Shown one piece after another: positions 9,604 through 22,650 of a DNA stretch of 64,000 nt; the first letter of the stretch is position 1; each line of letters opens with the position of its first letter. The DNA comes from Neurospora tetrasperma FGSC 2508. Lineage: Eukaryota; Ascomycota; Sordariomycetes; Sordariales; Sordariaceae. A model generated the notes under the pieces. It did not search any database. It was not told where the DNA came from and saw only the letters and a list, made by a program, of their open reading frames with translations. The translations under genes were made by a program, and so were the position numbers. The stretch spans positions 7,797,981-7,861,980 of the forward strand of contig NW_009799179.1 in assembly GCF_000213175.1 (NCBI RefSeq), in the 5' to 3' direction.

Positions 9604-12035
9604 GAGGGTCCATGGCTGGGAAGTTCACATATCCGACCGCAACGCATTTGTTCTTCAATACAGCAATATGCAGTTCGCCATGATGAGAAACAGCTAGCTC
9701 GTGTTGTGTTTACATCCGAGTGGTAGTCATGGCCAGAAAAAAAGGGGGAGGGCCCGTGCGCATGGTGTTCATGACATCGAGCGTTGGCGCAGATCCAGTG
9801 TTTGAGCGAGATACACTATATCTGTAATTCTGGGGTTCCTTCTTTCGTTACAGCTGGATCTGGCAATCATTTTCCTCCGGATGTAAGTTGAGGATGTCGC
9901 GGCTCAGGTGAATATGGCTGAAATGCTCTTGTTTCTAGGGGTTCAGTTTCTGTTCACTTTTCACCCAAGCCATCTCTCCACTCGTTCCAATTGCAGCCTA
10001 CCAGGACAGTCTTAGACGGGCCAGACGTGACCGCATCTCAAAATAAGCATTGCCCTTTTCCTAAGAACCTCAATGTTCTGGACGGCGGTGGAAACTCGTG
10101 TCCGCCGTGATGTGCAAGACCTGTTGGGCAACGTAGAGCTTATGGGGTCTCTCAATTCTGTGGAGTGTGCGTGGAAATTGCTAAAGTGTGCCCCTCTAAA
10201 AAAAATGCGAGGCCATGGAGATTTCTGACCCATGCTGTTCGATATATTCTATATGCACCTAGATAAGGACGAGTTAGTTTACCGACTTAAAAAACACTTC
10301 ATTCAATGTTGTTACGATTCAGGGATCCGTTGAGCTGCAAGCTTTGGGTCCAGGAGGAGACTCAGGGGATTATGTTGACTTTGTAGCCAGCTGAGCTTGT
10401 CATCTTCTCACCACTCGTTTCACGAGGCCTGGCCATAGGAGTAAACGAAGATAACCTCCACTGCGCAGCAACGGAGAATTTTGACAAGAGAAAAAGACGG
10501 TGAATGAATCACGCAAGAAACAATTCATCACATGACACCGCAGAGATCAAGTGTTATCCGATAGAAAAACGAAAAGAAGGTCAATAGTGAATGCCCCGCA
10601 GTGCGGTCGGCTTGGGTACGTACACCGTACAGATTGCATCACCCAAAGTGAGGTGTTTGAGTTTCAACCATTATGGCCTAATTGTGTTTTTTTATTACTC
10701 TTCTCTTTTAGTTTTCTTCTTTTGGTGTCGACAGCACGGGCCTTGATCGAATTCGACAACCGTCTTCTGTTTTTTCATACCGAGGCCCTGGCACATCAAG
10801 AAATTACGGTCTATTTACATGCACTAGAATGATACTTTCCCGACAGAGCCTATCATTGACCGCCTTCTTCCCGCTTCCCTGGAGAACATAAAAGGGCGCT
10901 AACTCGGGCAGGTCGGAGAACTATCGGACCCCTCGCCGTCTGAAAAATGGTTTCGCTTCTGGACTCTGAATTTTCGACCTGGTCAGTCTGCGAGCCTCGG
11001 GCAGCAGCGTGTTGCAGACAGCCTCTACGCAATCACCCTGGCTGGCCCTGAAACTAGCGAAAACTGGGACGTGCTCTTTCTTGTTGTTCTCCGGGTTTTC
11101 CATCTTCTCAACAACCATCATCCATGCTGTGCCCGACAAATTATGGACGATTTAAATCGATCACCAGCACACGATGCTGACTGGCTTGGCCGGATTAGGT
11201 TAGCCTTTTTCAGGAGGAAGCTCCGAGTCCTTTTAACAGGGAGCCGCGAAAGACAAAGCAGAATCAGTTAAGATAGTACGTACCTCGCATTTGCTACTAT
11301 CCCCACAAAAAGATCAGTCACTTTCCGCCCCACCCAGCCTATCCCGACAGAGCTTGAAGAGGGACTGGCTGCGCTCCCGTTTGGCGTGTGAAGTGCGGGA
11401 ATGCGGGTTGTGAGTGGTGAGTGGCAGGCTGTAAAGTGTCTCCTCCCGTGCTTTGCAAGGCCTGCCTGCTGCTGCCACTCTTCCCTTGTTAGGGTCACTC
11501 ATTCTCGTCGATCTAGAAAACACCCACGGCTCGAGTTTCATCATCCACGGTCCACACTCACTCTTCGGCTTGCACACCACACAAAACGGACGCCCAGTGC
11601 CATCATTACCTAGTTGTTCCCCCTCCATCCCACCGTTGCCCTGTCCGCCCTGAATGCTCCTCCACCGGACTCCTTCGCCACGGTGATCTTGTCATCGAAA
11701 AACCCCATCCTCGACCCCCTCGCCCAGCTCCTGGCACCACCACCACTTCGCCAATTCCCGCCTCTCGCAGAGATCGACTCCAACCATAACCCACAAGTCA
11801 GCAGGAATCCGTCTTCAGCTTGGATTCCACATTGACGCCATCCAGGACTGAGCAGCTCTTTTCTCCTCCGCTTCGAACCCGCGGCAGGCAGTCGAGTCAT
11901 TAGTCGGGCTGCCAGGCAAGTCAGGCAGTCAACCAGCCAGCCAGCCAGTGCTTCGCGGAGCTTTATCGTCCGAGTAGGGACGTCTACACCGAATCCGTCC
12001 CACAACGCTCGCCGGGCACTTACAGCTGCGTCATC
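9604..12035. other. Long intergenic region; leader of the zinc-cluster gene
   Basis: About 2.4 kb without a supported gene. Frames are short and conflict between strands. The last 500 bases are pyrimidine-rich and contain a short CAGC repeat run (about 11925-11950, consecutive CCAGCCAG units), probably the promoter and a long 5' leader of the transcription factor starting at 12036. Confidence 0.5.
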
Positions 12036-15000
12036 ATGCCTATCGACGACAACCAGAGCGCGATTAGCGTCGCCTCGGAGGGGAGTCCATGTGTCGACCA
12101 CCCATCCATTGGGCCCTCCCATGATAGCTTCGACATTCACCAACATCATCTCGTCGCCCACCACCCTCCACCGGGCGCTTCAGTTTATCCCCCATCGGCT
12201 CCCTTTTCTGGTGCTCTGAATCCCCGGAGTTGTGTAACATGTCGGAGACGCAAGGTTTGTCGCTCTTCCGCTCCTCACGCCCCGTGCCGCCTCATGCTTT
12301 CCGTGGGCCCGTCTGCATGTCGTGGACCCGCTGACACCTTTTCAGGTTCGGTGCGACAAACATATGCCATGCTCCAACTGCCGGAGAGCACAGATTCCAT
12401 GCATCTTCCCGGCCCCTGGTCGGGCGCCGCGACGACCAAGACCAAAAGACCCGAATGCGCCGTCGAAACAGCCTTCGAGCGAGCGGGAGCTGGAGCTGAT
12501 GAAGCGCCTGCGAAAACTCGAAGGCATTGTCGAAGAACTTAGCGGTCAGATCGAACTTGAGGCGGTGCGACACCCTTTTAGCTCCAGCAACTCCCCTGAA
12601 GGCACCGGAGGACACGATGCGGACGGCCACGCGACTGGTGCAACCCGAGCCGGCGATAAACCTGGAACCCCGAATGGAAGCAATCTTGGCAAGAACTCGC
12701 CCTCAACTGGAACCGGTATGGGCACAGATAAGAGTGGCGCGCAAGGTCTGCAGACACAACTCAACAGACCTCCTTTTGGCCCATTAAGGAGGATATCATC
12801 AGATATCCATAAACAGTTTGGTCGCTTGGTCCTCAACGAGAAGGGTGTCACCAGATATGTCAGCAGTGGATTCTGGTCTGCGATCAATGACGAGGTAGGG
12901 CGTTCCCTCTTATTACTTCCCCATGCATGAAACTCACCCAGATACAGCTCGACGAAATCCGCCGAGAAACAATAGAATGCGGCCAACATGATTCCGACGT
13001 CTCCGACGACGAGGCTTCTCCTGAATCCGTCGACCAACCCGTCAGCCATTCAGATCATCAGTCTTTCATCTTCGGGTACCGCTCCGCCGATGTCGACTTG
13101 AGACCACTGCACCCGCTCCCATCGCAAATTCCATTTATGTGGCAGGTATTCCAGGAAAACGTCGATCCAATACTCAAGGTTCTTCATGTCCCTTCGATGA
13201 CCAAAACAATACGCCACGCTCGGAACAACATGGACAGCCTCACGCCTTCGACCGAAGCCTTGATGTTCGCCATCTACTATTCTGCCGTTGCCTCCATGGA
13301 CAAAGATGAAGTATGCCCACCCCTGTTACCCTTTGTTTGTGGTTCTTGTCTTACACTGTATAGGCCAAAATGAACTTCGGCGCCGAAAAGGACTATCTCG
13401 TACAACAATATCGATTTGCTCTTGAACAGGCCCTGGCGAGAGCCAACTTTACGACGACGCCCGATATCACCCTCGCCCAGGCATTCCTCCTCTTCCTCAT
13501 TCTCGTTCGCCGCCAGGATGACACGAGGTTCGCTTGGACCTTGACTGGTCTACTTATTCGCATTAGCCAGGCACTGGGCCTCCATCGTGACGGAACGAAC
13601 TTCCCCAACATCAGCCCCTTCGAGGTCGAAATGAGGCGCCGTATCTTCTGGGCTGTATGTATCTTGGATCTCCGCTCTGCCGAGGACCAGGGTACCGATC
13701 TCACTCTCGTCGACCGTACTTTTGATACACAGCTTCCTCTTAACGTCAACGACTCCGACATTTCGCCAGATATGAAGGATTTCCCAGAGTCACGAGACGG
13801 GCCAACGGACATGACCTTTTCCTTAATCCGGTACGAGATCTGCACTGTGGCGAGACGTTTGCACACGGCATCGTCCGCCATGGCGCCTGTCTGCCCCGGG
13901 GATGCTGCAACCTCGCTAGAAGAGCGAGAGGAAATGCTTGCCGACCTACACAAGCGTGTTGAGGAAAAATACCTCCGGGATCGCTCTTGCCTAGATAATC
14001 CCATGTACTGGGTGGCTGCGAACATCGCGCGAGTGCTGGTTGCCAAGATGACCCTAATAATCTACCAGCCCGTGTTGTTCCCAGGACCAGATAATGAAGA
14101 GTTGTCGGATGAGCTACGAGAACGTCTCTTCAACTCCGCTATCGAAGTATTCGAGACGAACCACATCCTTAATACCGACCCAAGAACCAAGCCATGGAGG
14201 TGGCTATTCCAGACATATACACAATGGCCAGCTGTGGCGTATCTCCTAATCGAAGTTTCGCACAAGGCCTGGGGCCCTGCATCAGAGCGCGCTTGGGGTG
14301 CTCTAAACTCAGTGTATACAGCACCAAAAGAGTATGAGCTTGAGAAGCTTGCATCCCATACAGCTGTCTGGCTCCCCATCAAGAAGATGTACTTCAAGGC
14401 CAAGAGGCATCGTGAAGCGGAGACCGCCCGTCTTCGTGCCAATCCTCAAGCTGCCATGCAGCTCGAGCTGGAAGACCAGTCCAGACCCGCCCCGACCACT
14501 TTCGGGGCATTGTCAGTTACAGAGGAGATCAGCATCACAGTGGCCCGTGAACGCTGGAGGAAGCTTGTCAATGCGCCGCCCTTACCAGTTGAGCCGGTGC
14601 CACCCCCGAGGCAGCCAACGCCCGAGATCCCACAGACTGTACAACAGCAGACCAACGAAGTTCACACCAATGACAACAGTCACCCTACCGAGAACATGAA
14701 TGTTTCAAAACCGGAGATGATGGACTTTCTAGATCCCACCATGACCAACCAAGGGTTTAACCCACAAGAATTCATCCCCTTATGGCGGGGGCCTCCTTTT
14801 GACCCGAGTCGTCCACCTGTCTACGGATTTTCCAATGGCGACATTCCACGAATGGACAGCGCGGCGAACTTCAACCCCGCAACAATACCCGACTTCAATC
14901 GCAGCACCACACCGGCACCCACAGGCGGTAATCAGCTGCATCACACGCCTGGTCCAGGGCCAAACATGAACACAGCTCAGGGGATGCAGGTACAGTCGCC

Positions 15001-15205
15001 CGTGAAAGACGAGAATGCCCCATGGTTATGGCCCGGCCCGGGGTTGCCCGAAATGCTCCGGGTACCTAATTTCCAGGTTGAAGATATGGACGTTAATATG
15101 GACGAGGGTTTCGACTGGCAAAACTGGCAGGAGAGCCTTGGTAGGTTCGAAATGGAAACGAATGGCGGGTCAACGGCCACCAGCACTTGGGGCCCAGCAA
15201 TCTAG
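12036..15205 (+). CDS. Zn(II)2Cys6 transcription factor with fungal-specific regulatory domain
   Basis: Four exons, 12036-12254, 12346-12894, 12942-13310 and 13364-15205, encode 992 residues. The protein should bind DNA in the nucleus through a binuclear zinc cluster, CVTCRRRK then VRCDKHMPCSNCRRAQIPC (C-x2-C-x6-C-x6-C-x2-C-x6-C). Intron 1 falls inside this motif after the third basic residue. A short coiled coil follows (ERELELMKRLRKLEGIVEEL), the usual dimerisation element. The middle (roughly residues 280-650) is the fungal-specific transcription factor domain, recognisable by ALGLHRDGTNF and EMRRRIFWAVCILD. The C-terminal 250 residues are Pro-, Asn- and Gln-rich and acidic, a likely activation region. 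The N-terminus has His-rich low complexity. Introns have normal GT-AG ends and keep phase. Target genes cannot be inferred; neighbours are tRNA genes and unrelated loci. Confidence 0.93.
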
Positions 15206-15873
15206 AAACAAAAAGGAGTATATAATAGATGGAATAGCGTATTGGACGATCTTGTTTTGGTTAATCCCTCGTTTATTGGCTGGACCATGTCAGTCTTTTT
15301 GCATGTCGCACTTTCTTTTGGAAAGCTAGGACGAGGCTGCTTTGTCTGCGTAAGGAGTTATGTTATAGATACCCGTTGACCTTGCCCAACATCCCTCCGT
15401 CTTCCTGCATTGCATGCATATATGTGTCTAACTGCCCATACACTCGCTAGCCTTCCTCGAGTTTCCCGATGAACATCGTGCCACCATGTCTGATCTCATG
15501 TCTATAAGACAGTCATTATCAGGCGGTGATGCCGTTGGCTCGGTATCCGCGTCGACCCAAACCTCTACTGTTCCCCGTTTCCTTGCATATTGATTGGCTC
15601 AGCTGATGCTCAGAAAATCTTCAGATTCGCTTCTCCCAAAACCCACTAAATCCGAGCCATACGACAGACTCTAAGATCCCCCTTATCAACCGGATAGTGC
15701 TTGGACTGTTCGAGAACTTTCACTAGGAATTAAACTATAAAGGAGTCTTACTAACAGGACTGGTGGAGTATTTACATCTGACCGCAAGGGAAGACGCGGT
15801 AAAAAGAAGAGAGGTAGCGAAAACATATACAGTACTGCTATATGTGAGTATGTGAAGGGAAAAAGAAAAAGTT
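15206..15873. other. 3' region and spacer
   Basis: No gene seen. The 3' untranslated region of the transcription factor probably lies at its start. Nothing else recognisable precedes the tRNA. Confidence 0.5.
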
Positions 15874-15974
15874 TGACAAGAGTGGGATTCGAACCCACGC
15901 CCTTTCGGACCACGGATATCTCGGATTAAGGGTTAACCTTAACGTGGCGCCTTAGACCGCTCGGCCATCTTGCC
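15874..15974 (-). tRNA. tRNA-Leu (anticodon AAG) with a 21-base intron
   Basis: Minus strand folds as a class II tRNA. Acceptor stem GGCAAGA/TCTTGTC with discriminator A; D arm GCCGAGCGGTCTAAGGC; anticodon stem CCACG/CGTGG; T arm GTGGGTTCGAATCCCAC; and an extended variable arm. The interval between the anticodon stem halves is 28 bases. Removing a 21-base intron after the base 3' of the anticodon leaves a 7-base loop with anticodon AAG, as expected for Leu. The intron contains CCTTAA, complementary to the TTAAGG of the anticodon loop, the pairing usual in eukaryotic pre-tRNAs. Confidence 0.95.
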
Positions 15975-16831
15975 TTACTTATACTGAAAGATTTTGAACG
16001 TATACCTGATATTGACAGAGTTGGCAGTAAAGGGACGGCGCAGTTTGCGGAACGGCAGTGTTAGGCAGCGGCTCCCGAGCGGGAGCTTTTGAACTGGCCC
16101 GGACTAACTAATCCGTCCACTTTCAAGTTAACCTCTTCGATGAAATCTAGTACAAAAGCTGGTCTGTGGACCCGAACACGGTAGCGACCTTTTTCCAATG
16201 ACATCTTCTGTCGCACAACATCAACCAGCCGCACCATGATCAAGACAATGATCCGATCCCAAACCCCTCGAACCTATTTCTCGTGACACTCCGCGATACC
16301 CAACAGCCTCAACATTTGCAACTCCATAAATCGCATCACTAAACCGCGCCTTTGGGATACCTTTACAATGTCAGTCGCCCCGCGAACAGATTGCCAGCGG
16401 CCCGGCCACAACCGATCGAGATTCGAGGCCACCAATAACCCGATACTACCCCAAGAGAAGGTTTGGCATACATGCAGTTGGTAGATTTTCAGCTACGCGA
16501 CCGGGGGTCAGTAAGTGGCTGAGAACCAATATTGGTTGCCGATATGCTTCTTGGACTTGAGGGCGGGGTAGGGCGCCTTGAACGTTCTCGGAGCATAGCC
16601 TCGTCGGGTATCATTTGTCCCACCTACGAGCGTGCGATTGATCAGACCTCACGACTCTTCCCTGATATCCCATCCACTTGGCCACTGCGATCCACGGCCC
16701 CTCGGCAACGTCAGATAGACTCGAAACTTTGACTGTCGCATTCGCTACCAGAGCAATCTCCCGCCAAACTTGCCGTTTGACGGCACGGCCTTCGAGCGTT
16801 CCGCGACCCGCTAATCACCATTGTCATAATC
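15975..16831. other. Intergenic region upstream of the NACHT/ankyrin gene
   Basis: No supported gene. Short frames only. It probably holds the promoter of the gene starting at 16832. Confidence 0.5.
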
Positions 16832-19800
16832 ATGCCTCGGAGCACCAGTATTGCATTGGTCCACTCATCGGCGCTCGCTCAGCTGCCACCAGAACTTCGA
16901 CTAGCGCAAGCTGTGTCCGAATTCGCCCAGACTCTGGATTTGGAAGGGAAACGGGACTTCATGAAATTACAAGCGCAATGCGCCAGTTCAGCTCCCACTG
17001 CGTCCGACGTCATCAAGATGACTGAGAAATTGAATCGAGAGGGTGCTCGACGGCATGCCTCCTGGACACCGGCAGCCGGCACACGACTTGGCGGTTTTCT
17101 CAGTCGATTGCAGAAATTTGCAGAGGCTGGAGATGTCTTGATTGGAGGCTCACAAAGCCTGATTGCTTCAGGAGTCTGGACAGCAGTGAGAGTCGCGCTG
17201 GAGGTATGTATACCAACTCCGGAAAGCCAGTTTAACTGTTTTTGAACCAAATGCTGATCGTTAAATGCAAAAATAAATAAATAAAGGCAGCAGTGGGGCA
17301 TTATGCTTATTTCGACCAGCTTTCCTCACTGTTAATGAGTTTAACACAAACCTGGTCCATTACCTTGGAGTTTGCGAAGCATTTTCCGGACTCAACTGAT
17401 TTGCAAGCATTCCTTGCCGAGTACCTTGCTAGAGTGGTTCAGCTGTGCCAGAAGATTGTGGAAGTTGCAAAAAGGCCACCCTACCTCCTCCTGGCAGTAT
17501 CAATATTATCAAGCTTTGACGCCGAGTTCAAGCCAATCCAGGACGACCTGAACATGTGGGGCCGTCTGATCGAGAAGAAGTTTGACCTCCTTGCAAGTCA
17601 AGCTGCTCAAGAGCAGCAGGTCGCGACCAAGGATACCGGCGCCTTGCTACGCCGCTTCTATAAATCACGAAAACGTCAAGATGTACTCGAGCAACAAGAA
17701 AGATTCTTGCATCTGTTATCTCCGCGACAGGGTCAAATAGACGCAATATGGAGAAGGGAAAGGAAACGCGGAACCACGAACTGGATACTCGAAACTCCTC
17801 AGTACAAGTCTTGGAAAACTGCCACTCAACCCGTGCTGAGGGTTACTGGCCACCTTGGCTGTGGTAAAACCGTAGCCCTCGCGAACATTATATCCGATCT
17901 TGCTATGGCTAACATCAAGTGCGGCGGCTTTATCTGCAAAAGGGATGACCCAAGCATGCTTAAAGGCGTAACAATTCTGGGTAGTATTGCCTATCAGTTA
18001 GTGCAATCAATCACAGTCTACCGAGACTGGGAAGCATTATTCCAATCGAGTGCCAGCGATCTCGGTGGATCAATGACCATCTCTTCTATCATACAGTTGC
18101 TCCAGAATCTCTTACCACAAAGCAAGACCTTCCATATTGTACTTGACGGACTGCAGGAGTGTGCAAAGGAGGAAGTTGAAGTCGTTTTGGAAGCGATATC
18201 CGACCTGCGCAAGTCACACCGCGTGTCTGTGTGCTTTTCGACAACGCTGGATGGTCTTTCAGTTGAACTTACCGAAAACTATCTTGGCACAGCTAATGTT
18301 CTCTGTTTGAACGATTCCCACCGCGATTCGGAAATTAAGGAGTATATCAGAAAGGAGGTGAAAAGGAGAAATGCCGTTCGTCAGCCTCCCTTAAATGGCG
18401 AGCTGGAGAATTTGGTAATAGAGCAGCTGACAATGGGGGCCCAAGGAATGTAGGTTACAACAGTCTGGCTTTATGGTTATGATACGTGTAGGCCTTCAGT
18501 TACTAATCACGATGCGACAGGTATCTCTGGGTATCGCTCCACCTAGAAACTATCTTTCCACCCTATAACGATGGCATCTTGACCGACGAGTCTGTGCTTA
18601 ACATCTTACATCACTTGCCGCAGGATCTCCCCGAAGCTTTTGATCAAGCTCTTGGTCGAATCTCTGATCGACGATACGGCGATCGGATATTCCAGCTGGT
18701 CGCCGTCGCGGAAACCCCTCTTTCCGGAGAACAGCTCAATGTTGCTCTTACTGTTCAACCTGGCAATATCATGTGGGACGGGACCAAGTTACCGCGCAGT
18801 TCCAAGCAGGTTGTCGCCCGCTGTGGTGGGGGCTTACTACAAGTCGACGAAGAAGACGGCTGCGTGCGGTTCATCCACCATAGTGTGGTATCGCATATGG
18901 GTAGTCTAAGGGTAGGAATAGACGGCAGACGGCTCGCTCGAAGCTGGATCGTGGACGCCGAAACGTTTATGGGATCCGTGTGTGTAACGTACCTCAACTT
19001 TCCCGACTTTGATCGACGCATGGTTTTGAGCAGAAACCTCCACCCCAGCTCGATTTCAGAGGCGCTGAAAAAACAAGCATCAACTTCCAATCCAATACTA
19101 GCCAGCGTGGTTCGACACATCAAAAGGGATAAAGAACGAAGAGTGGCGACCGAGCAACTGAACATTTTCCGGACTCTACTTGAGGCTCAGAAAATCAATG
19201 AGGACAGCCCCTTGGCGTGCTTTCAGCCTTATGCATCCAAATATTGGGCTCAACATACAGCGCATCTAACCCATGAAGATGGACCTAACGTCGACGTACT
19301 CTGGAGAACATTGGTGAATAATCGGCCACCACATGTTTTGATACCTTGGGCTCAATCGTTGGACCCAATGGGCGATAAAGGAGGGATGTTGGATTATGCC
19401 ATTCGCCACTCGCATGCATACCTTTACCGCTTTATGATGAGTGATGTTCCTGATTTCACCACTTTTCAATTGACCCATCACTTGGCGCAAAAGAAGGTCA
19501 CGAACCAAGAGGATACAGCTGTATCGATTACCAAGATGATAAATCATTGCCTTCTTGCAGGTCCTCCCTTCATTCTGGCAGCCTATTGTCTTGCCTTGTT
19601 GCTGAACGATGTTATGGAGGACGAAGATACCAGATTGTTGGACATAACGTCTCATAAAATTCAGGAAAATACTTATGCATTGGGGATGGCAAGAGACTTC
19701 GAGGAAACTAAGGCCGAGAACGTGACGGATCGTTTGTGGGAGTTGATTGAAATGGGATGCTCATCCAGATACAACCCCTTGTCTGGCGTGGACAATTCCC

Positions 19801-21393
19801 GAGGCGCGCGCAAAGCCATATCAGCGGCTCTCAGCGTTCTGGCCATGCGACTGCCTCTGCAGGAAATTCCCGGAAACGAGAACTCGAACTCTGCCAGAGA
19901 CGCTTTTTGGAGATGTCTAGACGCCCTTTCTAAGAATGGAGATGAGTGCCTTTCAGATCTTTTGGGACTATCGGTTTTCGGTGGTTAATTGGGAAGGAGA
20001 CGCACAATACCTGGAGTTATTGGCATTTCGGTACGCTTTCCTTCATAACAACTTCAACCTGGTTGTGAAGATTGCATCAAACTGTGCCGTCGAGTCATCT
20101 GTTGTCGCGCAAGCAGTGGAAGAGACAAAACTACAAGCAAAGTCATTGATCCATTCGAAGCTTCTTCCAGGTCGGCTGAAGGAGCCCACAAGTTATGTGA
20201 TGGAGCAAGAGCTGGCTGAAGATCCCACGTTGGCTGCGGCTCGCACATACATGGTGAACAAAGAATACGACAAAGCACTGGACACAATCCAATGTTACAC
20301 TAGACTCTCCGGCATTGGTTCCATCAACCACAAGCTCATTTCTCAAATTCACGTGCTTCAACAACGAATGGTGCTGCGTTGGGTCATTGACCATCGATGC
20401 GAGAAGGTTTTTCAAAGGCTAGCGTTCTTGCGGCAGGCGGTATTGGACTGGCCGACAGTCCTGATTTACGCCATAACGACTTATGCACATGCAGGACCAC
20501 CGAACGATGAAGACTTGCAAAGCGAGCGCGAAATTTTCTACGGGTTGCTCGAAGAATTGAAACAGGTCGACCCTGAAGGCAATCGCACCATGGGCTCTGA
20601 GGGTACTTTGGACATTGACCCAGGATGGACAGCACTTCATGCGGCAGCTCTATGGCAATCCTTTGCAGTCGAGGCTCTGATAAACACTTGGCCCGACATT
20701 GCAAATTCAAGTACGAGGCTCGGACACACGCCTCTAGTCGTGGCATTGTGCGGGCCCTTGGAAGATTTAGGAGCCTCTTTGGCTGTCAGCGCTCTTCTCC
20801 GCGCCGGAGCTGACACAGGAGCTTTATCGGCCTTTCCTTACCTTTCTCCACTGGACATCTCAATCGCGTACCGTCCACATCGCATATCACGATTGCTAAT
20901 TGAGTCTGGAGCAACAAGAGCTGAACTAGTGAAAGGCACCCAAGACCTGGCTGTTCATACCTTGGTGGAGAGGATTGCCTTGCTGGAAAGTCGAATGGCC
21001 TTTGAGGGTAATTCCACGGAGTGGGTAGAACAGACTCAAGGAGTTACCTCACTTGAGGAATACTATAGGATCGGATCTTCTGCGTCTGACACGGACTTAC
21101 CCCGGCCACAACGCTTCACAATTTACGAATTAGGTGGATGTGTCACATTGCATCATGGCTGGGGATGCCACTGTCACCATGTCAACCAGGAGGTCTCCGA
21201 GCAACTATTTGAGTTAGAAGGATGCAATGAGTTTCATTCAGCGGACTCGCATTGCATTTGCGAAAACGATCGAGACCTACCAGATCCTGTTCTTTTGGCC
21301 AAGTTTGAATCCATCATTGAGCAGGCATGCTTTCAGCGTCAGCTTGATGAAGAGACGGCAATGTTTGTGGAAGGTTGGATACCAAGGAGTTAA
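16832..21393 (+). CDS. STAND NTPase: NACHT domain with C-terminal ankyrin repeats; frame discontinuity
   Basis: Exons 16832-17203, 17287-18449 and 18521 onward code for a large NLR-like protein. Order: an alpha-helical N-terminal domain of the kind fused to fungal NACHT proteins (about residues 1-280). Next is the NTPase with Walker A GHLGCGKT (about 310-317) and Walker B HIVLDGLQEC (about 405-414), then GMYLWVSLHLE across intron 2. A winged-helix segment follows (LPQDLPEAFDQAL...ETPLSGEQLNVAL), then a long helical region. Near 20620-20930 are ankyrin-type repeats (GWTALHAAALWQSFAVEALI; LGHTPLVVAL). Such proteins act in fungal self/non-self recognition and cell-death signalling. Oddity: the frame used up to about 19980 ends at a TAA (19986-19988), while the frame open from 19921 to 21393 continues the protein. 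I found no convincing GT-AG intron of the right length there. This is either a real one-base frameshift, an assembly error, or an atypical intron. Confidence 0.75.
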
Positions 21394-22650
21394 GGTGGTT
21401 TTGGAATAGACAACACTACACAGCAAACGAAAGCTACCTGTACAGAGCATATCAAGATATAATCTCGTTATCAACATACAATCTTTTTTGGATAATGAGA
21501 AAATAACATTGGAAAACTTTGCACATGTCTGGGCAATCTATCTGCGTCCAAGTAGCAAACTTCAACTAAACACATAGTCAAAAATATACTGTCACCATCC
21601 CGCACATATCCAGTGGAAAAAAAAAGCGTGGCAGTATTTTTTGGCCATCACTATACTGCATCAAGCTTCAACCGATACACTACACCGTTGAATGTCTTCC
21701 CTACCTCAGCATGTGCCTCACCAACAGAGGTACATATCTACAACTACCACTACCTTCTCCCTGACCCGTCACTCCATCTTCCTTACCTCTACTGACCTAT
21801 CATCCACTGCAGTTTCCTAGGCGATCCAGTCAGGAAAGAACATCATTTTGATAACGAGGAAACATGGCACTGCAGCACGGCATACCAACAGCTCAATATA
21901 TAAGGTTGTCAAACAAGGCACTTCGTTTCATTCATCTCAGACGCCATTTCAATTTTAATGCTAGGTAGAGGTATGTACTGTAGCCGCCTAAGGTCTAATC
22001 ATGAGGGTAAGGTAGGTAAGTAATAAACGACTATCCGCTGCAATGCTAATGCGAGAACACTCCGTCTTGAGCTTCTGAGATTCTGGAGCTATCAAAACGC
22101 CTAGCAAGAAACCTTTCCCTTTTTGCCTGTCTGAAAATGCTAGTACAAAGATACTTTTTCCTCGTTTTCCAGCTTGCCTGGATTCAAACCAACCTCTTGA
22201 TGCACTCTACCCATAACATGTGATCATCCGTATGATCAGGGAATGGTCTTGCGTCCTTTCCTCCTCTTTTTTTTGTCCGCTCTAAGTCCAAGGCTCCCAA
22301 ACAAGGGGAGCTCAAACGTAATGCAAGAAAGAGCTTTGCAGCTCTAGACTAGGTAGTCAGATGTGCAGGCAGGTGTACCCAAATCGTCTTGAGCAAAATC
22401 CGAATTTGAAATCGAGATCAAATATGCCTTGGTGAATTCCTCTCAGAACAAGTAATATCCACATCACCAGCATCCATCTCTTCAAGAAAGGGTATATCCA
22501 TCTTCACCAACCAGTACCCAACTGCCTCAACGCCCGTCTTGCAAGACTAGTCATATCATTATTCCTACTTCTCCTCCTACATTCACTCCTCGTTCTTTCG
22601 GGTTTCCTATCCCATGTAGCTCACTGCATCAACTGGGGGTCTATAGCCTC
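21394..22650. other. Convergent intergenic region
   Basis: Lies between the 3' ends of the NACHT/ankyrin gene and the large minus-strand gene. No coding signal. It presumably contains both 3' untranslated regions. Confidence 0.5.

Noticed and set aside
19915-19956. A GTCTAG...TTTCAG candidate intron to bridge the frame change in the NACHT/ankyrin gene
   Set aside because: At 42 bases it is a multiple of three and so would not change frame, and the donor is poor.
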